DNA of 10,300 nucleotides from Desulfurococcales archaeon (GCA_015521095.1 WAOU01000026.1:1-10300); one strand, 5' to 3'. Positions 1 to 7,253 are shown, counted from the stretch's first letter. Translations and numbers: made by a program. The notes: a model not told the origin generated them from the sequence alone.

Positions 1-1476
1 AATACACGGTTCTATGTAGACGACGTAGGAAAACAAGTAGCAGTCGCCGCCTACGGTGTAAGGATCCTCGGCATAGACCCCCTAGAGGAGGCCGAGAAGA
101 GGGGCATAAAGCCGGATGAATTCATAGGATGGATCTACGCAGTAACACACACATTAGTAGACGTGAAAATGCTGAAGAAGGAGATCGAAGAGAGCGGGGA
201 CAAGTCTCTAAGAGATAAACTAGACGATCTCCTCCTGGTCTTAAAAGATCTAGAGGAGAAAGGTCCACGCGAATACTTTGACAGGCTCCTAGAACATATA
301 GGGAGAGTAGAGGATCCAGAGAAAGAAATCTCAGAGCTAATGGTAAGGTATGAGCGTGGAGAAGAGCCGGAAAAGAGCCTCGTGAGACGCGTAGCCGAGA
401 CAGCGCTAGCAGGAATACAAGCAACGCTCGACAGGATGAATGTATCGTTCAACGCCTGGGATTGGGAAAGTGATCTTGTATGGAGTAGCAGGGTAGGACG
501 GCTCATAGAGGAGGCTAAGAAGTCAAAGTACTTCACATGGTATAAGGGAGCTGAGGCCATAGATATACCTAGGTTTGTAAAGGAGGTCTTATCGAAGGAC
601 CCCGATCTGAGGAAACACTTCAAGTTGCCTAGGGGCTTCGAGATACCTCCCTTGATCCTGAGGAGGAGTGACGGAACCACGCTCTACACTACGAGGGACA
701 TGGCATATACGATCTACAAGTTCGAGGCATGGAACGCCGACAAGGTCTACAATGTTATAGGAGCGGACCAAAGGCTGGCCCAGCTACAGCTCAGACTAGC
801 CCTCGCCGCTATAGGCTATGTGAGGGAAGCGGTTAACCTAGTACATTATGATTACGAGCTTGTAACATTACCCGGCAAGAAACTCAGTAGTAGACGGGGC
901 AGGATCATAACACTAGACAATATACTAGAAGAGCTCAAGGCAACAGCCTGGATAGAGGTTAAGAAGCGAAACCCTGACAAGCCAGACAAGTGGATAAATG
1001 ATACAGCAGAAAAGATCGCGATCGGTGCAATAAGATTTAAAATGATACAGACAAGCGCACCGAAACCCATAGTATTCAGCGTTGAGAAAGCCCTAGACCT
1101 CTCAGAGAACAGCGGCCCCTATCTCCAGTACACGTATGCAAGGGCTTCAAGCATACTCAGAAAACACGGCCCAGTAAACTACGAGGCTATAAGACCTGAG
1201 TCATGCAACGATCCAGACAGAAGACGACTCCTGATCGAAGCACTCCGATTCCCACTCACAGCCGCGAAGGCCGCCGACGACTTGGCCCCCGAACAGCTCG
1301 CAGTCTATCTACTGAGGCTAGCCGACATGTTCAATAGCTGGTATCAGAAGGACACCGTTATAAGAGAGCCAGATCCCGGGGCGCGGGAATGTAAGGCTCT
1401 CCTCGTAGAGCTCGTTAGAAACGTGTTGGGCTCCGGGCTCGAGCTACTAGGCATCCCGGTGCTGGAGAGGATGTAG
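1..1476 (+). CDS. argS: Arginyl-tRNA synthetase, C-terminal part (5' end outside the window)
   Basis: This cytoplasmic class I synthetase charges tRNA-Arg with arginine. The frame is open from base 1, so the gene begins upstream; 491 residues are visible, and the N-terminal domain and the HIGH motif must lie to the left. The fragment opens inside the Rossmann catalytic domain (FYVDDVGKQ, residues 4-12). It continues through GADQRLAQLQLRLAL, typical of ArgRS, to KLSSR at bases 880-894, the family's degenerate KMSKS loop. The DALR-type helical anticodon-binding domain starts near SGPYLQYTYARASSILRK (about base 1110) and runs to the normal C-terminus GIPVLERM. No frameshift is seen, and the length fits an archaeal ArgRS of roughly 620-650 residues. 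The putative transporter begins 17 bases after the stop on the same strand, so the two may be cotranscribed. Starts proposed inside this frame (for example the GTG at 163) are not real starts, because conserved ArgRS sequence continues upstream of them. Confidence 0.95.
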   Translation, partial: NTRFYVDDVGKQVAVAAYGVRILGIDPLEEAEKRGIKPDEFIGWIYAVTHTLVDVKMLKKEIEESGDKSLRDKLDDLLLVLKDLEEKGPREYFDRLLEHIGRVEDPEKEISELMVRYERGEEPEKSLVRRVAETALAGIQATLDRMNVSFNAWDWESDLVWSSRVGRLIEEAKKSKYFTWYKGAEAIDIPRFVKEVLSKDPDLRKHFKLPRGFEIPPLILRRSDGTTLYTTRDMAYTIYKFEAWNADKVYNVIGADQRLAQLQLRLALAAIGYVREAVNLVHYDYELVTLPGKKLSSRRGRIITLDNILEELKATAWIEVKKRNPDKPDKWINDTAEKIAIGAIRFKMIQTSAPKPIVFSVEKALDLSENSGPYLQYTYARASSILRKHGPVNYEAIRPESCNDPDRRRLLIEALRFPLTAAKAADDLAPEQLAVYLLRLADMFNSWYQKDTVIREPDPGARECKALLVELVRNVLGSGLELLGIPVLERM

Positions 1477-1493
1477 AGTGGTGTAGACCAGCA

Positions 1494-2657
1494 TTGAACA
1501 TAGTCCCGGAGCTGAAGAAGTCTGCTAAGCACGTGTCAGAGATAGCGTGGGGCTTGTTAGGAGCAAATATGGGGGATGCCCTAAATATTTTCTTCATGAG
1601 CGTGTTTGCCACATTACTCCTCGATAAGCCATATCTTCTAGCACTGATACCTAGCCTAGCGGCGCTCCGCGGGAGTATAGCGACTAGTATGGCTAGCCGC
1701 GTCACTACAAGCCTATACCTTGGCCAGCTCAGGCCCAAGGTTAAGGAGATATTGTACCGGGAGTCTGCGCGTACCACGGTGCTTGGTTTATCGAGTAGTA
1801 TCTATGCAGGCATAATAGTGGGATTGATTGCTGGCTACTCGGTTTTTACTACTGCTTCGGCAGCTGGTTTTTCAGCTCTTCTCGCATTACTTGTTCTCCT
1901 CCCGGTAACCGGTCTTCTGGCTGTTGCGGGTTTTAGGCTTGGGCTTAACCCTGATAACTATATGGCTCCTCTCCTAACGGTGTTGGGCGATATAACTACT
2001 GTTCCGGCATTGGTTATAGTATCTTATTTTATCGGTGTTAACCGGGGGGTTGACACCTTCCTAACACTCCTCCTAGTCTACGCAACACTAGCAGTGATGA
2101 TAGCACTCGCCTACACTAATAGGAACCATAGAAGAGTAATCGTAGAGGGCCTACTAGCTCTTCTCCTTGTTGGACTAATAGAGAGCGTCACAGGAGGGTT
2201 CTTCGCCGGCTACAGCACCCTACTAGCGGCGATAGGAGTGCTCCACATGGTTCCAAGCCTAATGGAGGACATAGGAGCAAGCATATCAATATACGCGTCG
2301 AGAGCATCGACAACACTCCACATAGAGGGATTCGAGGAAAGCCTCAAGAAGACACCAAGAATAATAGCAGAAACCTACCTAGGAAGTATCCCCGCTATGA
2401 TAACCCTTTCAACCATAGGATACCTAGCGCTAGGAATAGCAGGGCTCCAAGCAACATACATATTCATACTCAAAACAACATTCCTCCTATGGACAACAAT
2501 GCTATTAGCACTCTCACTAATTGTACTAGTCCTAATATGGTCATCTCAGAGAATAGGACTAGACCCCGACAACATAGTTATACCACTAATAACATCGCTA
2601 GTAGACATGACCACAATACCATGGCTAGTAATAATTTATTCAATCATGCTAGAGTAG
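1494..2657 (+). CDS. MgtE/SLC41-type divalent-cation transporter with two tandem repeats
   Basis: This predicted integral membrane transporter has 387 residues and probably carries Mg2+ or another divalent cation. It contains two copies of the MgtE membrane domain. Repeat 1 has PSLAALRGSIATSMASR (53-69) and later DNYMAPLLTVLGDITTVP (154-171). Repeat 2 has PSLMEDIGASISIYASR (254-270) and DNIVIPLITSLVDMTTIP (359-376). D166 and D370 sit where the MgtE family has the pore Asp of its metal site. The N domain and CBS domains of bacterial MgtE are absent, so this is the fused SLC41-like form, in which one chain replaces a homodimer. The start is TTG at 1494, 17 bases after argS; GGTG at 1480-1483 is a reasonable ribosome site. 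An internal ATG at residue 26 would cut into repeat 1. Codon use changes sharply between repeats: 9 of 30 sampled codons end in A/C in repeat 1 against 26 of 30 in repeat 2 (hand count). Substrate specificity is inferred from the family only. Confidence 0.85.
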   Translation: MNIVPELKKSAKHVSEIAWGLLGANMGDALNIFFMSVFATLLLDKPYLLALIPSLAALRGSIATSMASRVTTSLYLGQLRPKVKEILYRESARTTVLGLSSSIYAGIIVGLIAGYSVFTTASAAGFSALLALLVLLPVTGLLAVAGFRLGLNPDNYMAPLLTVLGDITTVPALVIVSYFIGVNRGVDTFLTLLLVYATLAVMIALAYTNRNHRRVIVEGLLALLLVGLIESVTGGFFAGYSTLLAAIGVLHMVPSLMEDIGASISIYASRASTTLHIEGFEESLKKTPRIIAETYLGSIPAMITLSTIGYLALGIAGLQATYIFILKTTFLLWTTMLLALSLIVLVLIWSSQRIGLDPDNIVIPLITSLVDMTTIPWLVIIYSIMLE

Positions 2658-2684
2658 AACACTGACTAGATCCAGAAAACAATG

Positions 2685-4853
2685 TTAATGGAGACGGTAC
2701 CGTTTTACTAATATGAACGCTACTGAAACAACTATAATTGCCGCGAATCCAGCCATGAGGCCTAGGGGCATACTATAACCTAGGAGATTATTTAGATCAG
2801 TATCAGGGATGGAACTATTAGAGTCAGCCAAGTATCCCTTGTACACCTCAACGGAGCCATCTATCGCGTCTACAAATACCCGGTAACCTATAGTATCCGA
2901 AGAGTTAATGTATTCAAGATAATAGTATGGTCTTAGATTGCTGTTCTCTTGTATTATGAGGATCGGTACAAGCTTGTTTAAATGGATTTGGTTCGAGTCA
3001 TCTATATTATCAACTGCTATATCTTGGATCTTATCTAGGGAGATCGCAGGGGTAAAGTCGTATTGTTCTATGAGATCAGCATGCTTCTTTACAAGTGCCT
3101 TGATATAATTATCATAGATAAGTATACCGTTGCTTGGATCATATACGAGGTATATTCTAACCGGGTATAATGTAGGGTTTAATCTATCAAGGCTCCCAGC
3201 GTAAAGATACCATTTCACACCGCTAATATTCTTATAAGCGACATATTCAACATTAACTACTTCCGAAGTAGGATCGCTAAACAAGTGCTTCTCGTAGTCT
3301 AGGCCATGTGACTCTAGTAGCCATAGTGAAGTGTTAATATCTTCCAAAACACTAGTATACAAGTCATTGATACCACTTAGCTTCTCCTCGGCAACCCACT
3401 GTTTAGTACCGGAGAGTATATTGCTAACGTTCTTACCATATTTCTCGACCAGACTGTCTAGTACCGACGAATTATAATAATTACCTGTATTCAAACTAAG
3501 AGACACAATATCCCCGGATTCTCCATGCACGTCAACATAAAATGATAAATCAACTATTACTGTTATATTGGGTTCCACAGGATAAACATAGCTCAGCCTA
3601 GACGATACCTCATATACATTTAGCCCGAATAAATCCATTACAGAACTATCATATCTAGCCACGGTAATATTGGGCTCAATCAGCGGCCATAAATCAGGAT
3701 ACGAATTCAAAATAAACGATTTTACGGTGCCTAACGCTATACTTTCCGGCTCCGGATCATTATATATGTTAGACCCTAGCAATCCAGCATGTGCAGTAGT
3801 TGTTAAAGCATTCGAAGTAGTGCAATAAATAGGAGTTCCGCAGATTTTATATGGAAAACCTAGATCATTAGACGCCTTTCTAAGAGCATCATATATGCTA
3901 TCTCCAGATCCAATATTATCGAAGATCTTTTTTACTAATTTGGCGCCAGGAAAGTCACCTGTTATTGGATTATAGTAGATATAGTCATCATATCCTAATA
4001 GGATTCTATCATTCCACAAGCCACTAATATAGTCATTATAGGTAAAGAAGAAAGCTTTAGCCCAATTATTGTCAAGGTTCTCTATACCGCCTTTAAGACT
4101 ATTGCATCCGATAACAAAAGCCATTTTTGGAAGGTCATCAATAGTTATATCATCGCTAAAACTATCAATATAATCTCTAACTTCATTAGAGGAGATAATG
4201 ACGCTTAACACGTAAGGTGGAGTCCATTCACTGTTTTCTGGTAGTAAATGATAGCTTGGAAGACCAACATTAGAAGGATTCCAATAATAGGCCTCCCAGA
4301 GTGTTGGTGAACTGTGACCTAAAAGTATGATAGAGCTTGAAGAACTAGAGAATCCGTATATATATGTCAGTATAAGATTTTTCAAAATAGTGGGGTTACC
4401 GATGCTGGGATTATTATTTATAAGATAATAAGTATGTAGATAGTTAACATAATTGCCTAAATTACCGTTAAGAAAAGATTCCCCAATGTAATTTCCCCAC
4501 TTAATCATTACTCTATGGGTTTCTATTTTAGCCTGTGGATGTGGTATGGGCGCATAGAAACCTGGATAGAGCCCATAATTACCTCGAGTATTAGTAATTA
4601 TTAGTAAATTACCATTTTTATTTAATGTAGTGATATCTCTAGGAATGTAATAGTTTCTACTTTTTTCGTCTTTGAATAAATGGTTTGTATTTGGATAGAT
4701 ATGTTTATTAAAATAGGATAGACTGTTAGTGTTTTGATTATCCAAGGATAGTTTACTAATACTTGTAATATTAGACATAGGAAAAAGAACTATTAGACCT
4801 ATTAATAGTAGAATTACAAATACACTATTAGTAATGTCTTGTTTTAATAACAA
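2685..4853 (-). CDS. Membrane-anchored ectoprotein with a putative clan CD (gingipain/caspase-like) cysteine peptidase domain
   Basis: The protein has 722 residues. It has an N-terminal hydrophobic export signal or anchor (about 10-26), a long extracytoplasmic region rich in N-x-S/T sequons (N28, N395, N429, N461, N475, N507, N542, N650, N679), one C-terminal membrane segment (about 694-716) and a basic tail, KRYRLH. Residues about 80-335 resemble clan CD peptidases. A hydrophobic strand ends in GHSSPTLW (H180), like the GHGxxxxW of family C25. A second ends in AFVIGCNS (C250), like the Cys strand of C25 and CHAT. Then come WAKAFFF and a helix, SIYDALRKASNDLG (319-332), matching the family's A-L-x-x-A helix. 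H180/C250 are the inferred catalytic dyad. Residues 646-675 (YRVFVDAIDGSVEVYKG) look PepSY-like. EPNITV occurs twice (393-398 and 427-432). The start is TTG, supported by GGTGA six bases upstream. Codons are A/T-ending (27 of the first 30), unlike the neighbours. Function is inferred from motifs; it could be an inactive relative or a DUF6345-like protein. Confidence 0.72.
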   Translation of the reverse strand: MLLKQDITNSVFVILLLIGLIVLFPMSNITSISKLSLDNQNTNSLSYFNKHIYPNTNHLFKDEKSRNYYIPRDITTLNKNGNLLIITNTRGNYGLYPGFYAPIPHPQAKIETHRVMIKWGNYIGESFLNGNLGNYVNYLHTYYLINNNPSIGNPTILKNLILTYIYGFSSSSSSIILLGHSSPTLWEAYYWNPSNVGLPSYHLLPENSEWTPPYVLSVIISSNEVRDYIDSFSDDITIDDLPKMAFVIGCNSLKGGIENLDNNWAKAFFFTYNDYISGLWNDRILLGYDDYIYYNPITGDFPGAKLVKKIFDNIGSGDSIYDALRKASNDLGFPYKICGTPIYCTTSNALTTTAHAGLLGSNIYNDPEPESIALGTVKSFILNSYPDLWPLIEPNITVARYDSSVMDLFGLNVYEVSSRLSYVYPVEPNITVIVDLSFYVDVHGESGDIVSLSLNTGNYYNSSVLDSLVEKYGKNVSNILSGTKQWVAEEKLSGINDLYTSVLEDINTSLWLLESHGLDYEKHLFSDPTSEVVNVEYVAYKNISGVKWYLYAGSLDRLNPTLYPVRIYLVYDPSNGILIYDNYIKALVKKHADLIEQYDFTPAISLDKIQDIAVDNIDDSNQIHLNKLVPILIIQENSNLRPYYYLEYINSSDTIGYRVFVDAIDGSVEVYKGYLADSNSSIPDTDLNNLLGYSMPLGLMAGFAAIIVVSVAFILVKRYRLH

Positions 4854-4859
4854 TTAAAA

Positions 4860-4864
4860 TCACC
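4860..4864 (-). promoter_or_regulatory. Ribosome-binding site GGTGA of the 722-residue gene
   Basis: On the minus strand GGTGA is followed by six bases (TTTTAA) and then the TTG start at 4853. This spacing decides the TTG start, since no ATG or GTG in the frame precedes the export signal. Confidence 0.65.
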
Positions 4865-4884
4865 CACTATACTTATTCAGTACT

Positions 4885-4897
4885 CTTATATATATTT
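4885..4897 (-). promoter_or_regulatory. TATA box of the 722-residue gene
   Basis: The minus strand reads AAATATATATAAG here. Its centre is about 38 bases from the TTG start. Transcription starting about 25 bases downstream, near 4865, would leave a very short leader that still contains the GGTGA ribosome site. Confidence 0.55.
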
Positions 4898-4984
4898 ACC
4901 TGACGATAATATTAACTATAAAGTAATATTAAGTTTGCTCTTAGATGTTAATTTTATTTTAGTGGAAAGAGCATTTATGTTAAT

Positions 4985-5051
4985 ATGGGGCCTCTCCCTG
5001 TCGACGCTCCCGGGACCGGGGGAGGGATGAGACGGGGTTCCGTCGGGCCAT
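4985..5051. ncRNA. Candidate structured small RNA (GC-rich island)
   Basis: A block of about 67 bases is strongly G+C-rich while both flanks are very AT-rich, a usual mark of stable RNAs in hyperthermophiles. Pairing can be drawn by hand. ATGG (4985-4988) pairs with CCAT (5048-5051) as a closing stem. CTC-TCCC (4992-4998) pairs with GGGA-t-GAG (5024-5031) with one bulge. CTCC (5007-5010) can pair with GGAG (5021-5024), which competes with the last pair of the previous stem at G5024. GACGG (5031-5035) pairs with CCGTC (5040-5044) around a GGTT loop, also sharing G5031. The strand is undecided. The minus strand is favoured because a perfect TTTATATA box (5077-5070) lies about 25 bases before the island's edge. 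It is not a tRNA: no T-loop consensus or 7-bp acceptor stem. I find no C/D boxes; an ACA follows the closing stem on the minus strand by a few bases, which is weak support for an H/ACA-type RNA. Confidence 0.4.
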
Positions 5052-5069
5052 CTCTTTAATATTCGGATC

Positions 5070-5077
5070 TATATAAA
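5070..5077 (-). promoter_or_regulatory. TATA box pointing at the GC-rich island
   Basis: The minus strand reads TTTATATA, an exact match to the archaeal box A consensus (TTTAWATA). A start 25-27 bases downstream falls at about 5047-5049, the edge of the GC-rich block. On the plus strand the same bases read TATATAAA, a poorer archaeal box with no good gene downstream. Confidence 0.4.
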
Positions 5078-5156
5078 GGAGTGTGTTGTTAGGAGAACAC
5101 TATAATGGATTCTTTGGATTATCATGGTAGCCGTATTCTTGTTTGGGACTAGTTTT

Positions 5157-6488
5157 CTAGGTATTGTTCATGTATCTTTTAATAGCGTAATATACGGGTA
5201 GGAGGTATGCTGTGAGTACTGCGAATAAGCTGGATGCTACTATGGTTTTGTCGACGTAAGCTAGTACTATGTAGGAGTCTGACGTCTCGATTGTCGTGTT
5301 TCCTATGAATTTTGATAGTTCTAATCCTGAGAGGGATAGTTTTAGGCTGCCTTCCTGTGTTTGTGTACCGGTATAGGGTATTGTTTTTTCTATTGTTGGT
5401 GGCTTTGCTATTAGTGTTAGGACATATGTTTCGCTATCATTGTATCCTACAGCACCCGTATTTCTTGACTCTATAACGTATATCATTCTTGTCAGGTTCT
5501 CAGCAATATACATTCTTATGGAGAGCCATCCTTTGTCGACTAGTGCTCCCGCCTTATCGAATATGTATGGTGCCAGTATAGATAGCCTCGTCGCCCCTTT
5601 TACAGTGAGCGTGTCTGGGTCTAGGTCTACTATTTGTAGGCTTTTTCCTTTTACCTCGAGTATCATTCTCAGGAGGTTCCCGTCGTATACCGGGTAGAGA
5701 GCGTGTACTATGGTCTGGGAACTCTTCCACTTTAGAAGGTACATGGTTTGATCATGCGGATCTAGGATGAATCCCGTATAGTTTGATTTGATGAGGCTTG
5801 TCTGGTTTTCGAGGGCTCCGTATAACAGGATGTGGCCTTTGATTAATGTTGCTCCGTAGAAGTGTATCCATATGTTGTTCGGTGTCTGGTAGCGTACTAG
5901 TTTATAGGTGTCGTTGTCCGGGTTCATGGTGAGCCAGCTGTTGTCACCGCCTATGATTATTCCTTGAGGGGATACCTTGACGAATCTTGGATTTGACAAG
6001 TTGTATGGTATAATGTATCCCTTGGCCTGGTTGTTCTCTAGGTTTACCACGAGTAGGATTCTGGTAGCTACGGGATCCGTATTGAGGACTGCTAAGAGTC
6101 TAGTCTCATTGTTGTAGTCGCAGGATCGGGGCTGTGAGGAAACGCTGTATTGTAGTATTTCCTGGCTATCACCATAGTCTAATAGGACGGCTTTTTTTCC
6201 TAAGTATGAACCCGCTATTGCTATATTGTTGTTGAGAGAGCAGGTTGTGAGCGGTATGAATCCGCGGATTGTTTTCTTCTGGGACCTGAAGGGGTCTATT
6301 ATTACTGTGTTTGTTGAGTTTGAGTAGACTATTCTGGGTGTGTCTTCGCCTGCGACTCCGACTAGGAATTCTACCTCGTCCTTTACTATGATGGAATAGT
6401 CTTTGATGGGGTTCCAGGCGTATGCGGCTGTTATTGAGAATGCTAGGATGTATCCTATGATTAGGAGTCCTGCGATGTAGTGTTTCAT
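5157..6488 (-). CDS. Secreted, C-terminally anchored protein of unknown function, possibly beta-propeller-like
   Basis: I do not recognise the family. The 443 residues begin with a clear signal peptide (hydrophobic 5-20, then AYA at 22-24 as a likely cleavage site) and end with one membrane segment (about 414-435) and the short tail KRYMNNT. The bulk should therefore lie outside the cell, membrane-bound. The ectodomain is rich in short alternating hydrophobic strands separated by Asn/Asp/Gly turns (for example IVYSNSTNTVIIDP, GIIIGGDNSWLTMNP, ILLYG), which suggests a beta-propeller or beta-sandwich; this is inference. Two cysteines only (C83, C123) could form a disulfide. About nine N-x-S/T sequons (N57, N127, N163, N192, N228, N236, N330, N350, N397) suggest glycosylation. 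The ATG overlaps the stop of the upstream 195-residue gene (ATGA), with GGTGA seven bases upstream, so translation is probably coupled. Codons end in A/C in 28 of the first 30 (hand count). It could be a sensor, adhesin or solute-binding surface protein. Confidence 0.8.
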   Translation of the reverse strand: MKHYIAGLLIIGYILAFSITAAYAWNPIKDYSIIVKDEVEFLVGVAGEDTPRIVYSNSTNTVIIDPFRSQKKTIRGFIPLTTCSLNNNIAIAGSYLGKKAVLLDYGDSQEILQYSVSSQPRSCDYNNETRLLAVLNTDPVATRILLVVNLENNQAKGYIIPYNLSNPRFVKVSPQGIIIGGDNSWLTMNPDNDTYKLVRYQTPNNIWIHFYGATLIKGHILLYGALENQTSLIKSNYTGFILDPHDQTMYLLKWKSSQTIVHALYPVYDGNLLRMILEVKGKSLQIVDLDPDTLTVKGATRLSILAPYIFDKAGALVDKGWLSIRMYIAENLTRMIYVIESRNTGAVGYNDSETYVLTLIAKPPTIEKTIPYTGTQTQEGSLKLSLSGLELSKFIGNTTIETSDSYIVLAYVDKTIVASSLFAVLTAYLLPVYYAIKRYMNNT

Positions 6489-7072
6489 TTCTTGTTCACC
6501 ATTCTAAGGAGTCTCCTAGCTAGTGCTTCGAATTCTGATTCTACGGGGGAGTACGCGATCGTCATGGAGCCCCTTATTATCTTGTTAGTGTATGGGTCTA
6601 CTATTTCTGCTTCACCCCTGAACAGTGTCGTGGAGTCGTGTTTCCTTGTTCTTCCATCGTATAGTTTTACTGTATAGTAGTTTAGTGGTGTTCCAGGACT
6701 GTACTTTTTCTCACTGAAGACTTCATGTATCCTTATAGCGTATAATTTGTTTAGGACGCTGTTGTATGCTAGAATAATGTCGTCTAATTGGCAGTAGTAT
6801 GTGTATCTTCTGTAGAGGTATCGTGGGTCTCCACCGCAGATTTTGCATAGGTCTTTTAGGGTCTTGACTAGTTTACCGTATTTTATCTGGTGATACACTA
6901 GAACCAGTGTTGTGAACGCTATTAGGATAGCTGTGGCGGTGTTTTTTAGGAGCGGGTTTGCTGGAGAGCTGTATATTAATAGTACTGCGATAGCTAATGC
7001 CGCTATTATTGTTATTGTTAGTGCGTAGAGGATTTTCAGTGGTCTTGATGATGTATTGCAGGTTTTCTGCAT
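6485..7072 (-). CDS. Two-membrane-segment protein with a soluble C-terminal domain, unknown function
   Basis: The 195-residue protein is not recognised. Residues about 14-36 and 42-62 are two hydrophobic segments forming a helical hairpin, followed by a basic stretch ([10 protein letters not shown]) and a soluble domain of about 130 residues. By the positive-inside rule that domain should be cytoplasmic. CKIC (C76, C79) plus C94 could bind a metal or form a redox pair, though three cysteines are not a full zinc site. The soluble part contains strand-like stretches ([29 protein letters not shown]) and ends in a basic helix ([15 protein letters not shown]). It is the first gene of a minus-strand operon, its TGA overlapping the ATG of the 443-residue surface protein, so the two products may form a membrane complex (inference). 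The ATG at 7072 lies only one base from the first codon of an open frame on the other strand that I do not believe is translated. Confidence 0.75.
   Translation of the reverse strand: MQKTCNTSSRPLKILYALTITIIAALAIAVLLIYSSPANPLLKNTATAILIAFTTLVLVYHQIKYGKLVKTLKDLCKICGGDPRYLYRRYTYYCQLDDIILAYNSVLNKLYAIRIHEVFSEKKYSPGTPLNYYTVKLYDGRTRKHDSTTLFRGEAEIVDPYTNKIIRGSMTIAYSPVESEFEALARRLLRMVNKK
6496..6500 (-). promoter_or_regulatory. Ribosome-binding site GGTGA of the 443-residue gene
   Basis: GGTGA lies inside the end of the 195-residue gene, seven bases before the ATG at 6488. It confirms this ATG and the 4-base ATGA overlap between the two genes. Confidence 0.7.
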
Positions 7073-7112
7073 GTGGTGTGCCCTATTGTATTTGGATGTG
7101 TAGTGTGGTCTT

Positions 7113-7123
7113 TGTTTTTTATT
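7113..7123 (-). promoter_or_regulatory. Possible TATA element of the two-gene minus-strand operon
   Basis: The minus strand is A-rich here (AATAAAAAAC), the only box-A-like stretch at a suitable distance (about 45 bases) before the ATG at 7072. It is a weak match, and no clear ribosome site follows. Confidence 0.25.
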
Positions 7124-7135
7124 GTGGTTCGTGGA

Positions 7136-7157
7136 GTGTTAACTCCCCGGTTAACAC
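7136..7157. repeat. Inverted repeat GTGTTAAC - 6 bases - GTTAACAC
   Basis: Two perfect 8-base arms (7136-7143 and 7150-7157) are separated by TCCCCG, in the gap between the divergent surface operon and radA. It lies just upstream of the weak minus-strand TATA element and about 65 bases upstream of the radA TATA box. The form and position suit an operator for a dimeric archaeal regulator; a small hairpin is the alternative. Confidence 0.5.
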
Positions 7158-7221
7158 CGGCCTATACCATAATAAATCCACTACACCCCCACTATCTATG
7201 GAGACAACACATCTACTACTC

Positions 7222-7229
7222 CTATATTA
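7222..7229 (+). promoter_or_regulatory. Probable radA TATA box
   Basis: CTATATTA lies about 45 bases before the ATG at 7271. A transcription start about 25 bases downstream, near 7251, would sit just before the GGAGG ribosome site and give a leader of about 20 bases. Confidence 0.45.
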
Positions 7230-7253
7230 GCCCTAATCACACGATTAATCAAC

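Larger units (their letters stand above)
4854..5156. other. Intergenic stretch of 303 bases between two minus-strand genes
   Basis: From left to right it holds the promoter and ribosome site of the 722-residue gene (4860-4897), an AT-rich stretch without recognised content (4898-4984), a GC-rich foldable block (4985-5051), a perfect archaeal TATA box (5070-5077) and a remnant-like stretch up to the stop of the 443-residue gene. I see no convincing protein gene in it. Confidence 0.7.

Noticed and set aside
2094..2100. A perfect C box (GTGATGA) of a possible C/D guide RNA
   Set aside because: It lies within transporter coding sequence and no D box (CTGA) follows at a usual distance.
5105..5152. 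A 15-codon plus-strand ORF with an AGGAG upstream and TATATAAA before it
   Set aside because: It is too short to support, its sequence has no recognisable character, and the TATA element is a better archaeal box on the other strand.
5106..5201. A plus-strand hydrophobic reading (WILWIIMVAVFLFGTSF...) with ATG at 5124
   Set aside because: It is only 25 codons from the ATG, has no ribosome site and overlaps the end of the 443-residue gene. Hydrophobic frames arise easily in T-rich antisense sequence.
7136..7157. Replication origin, suggested by the strand-composition flip and inverted repeat
   Set aside because: No origin recognition box repeats, no clear AT-rich unwinding tract and no cdc6/orc gene are visible, and similar composition switches occur inside two genes of this window.
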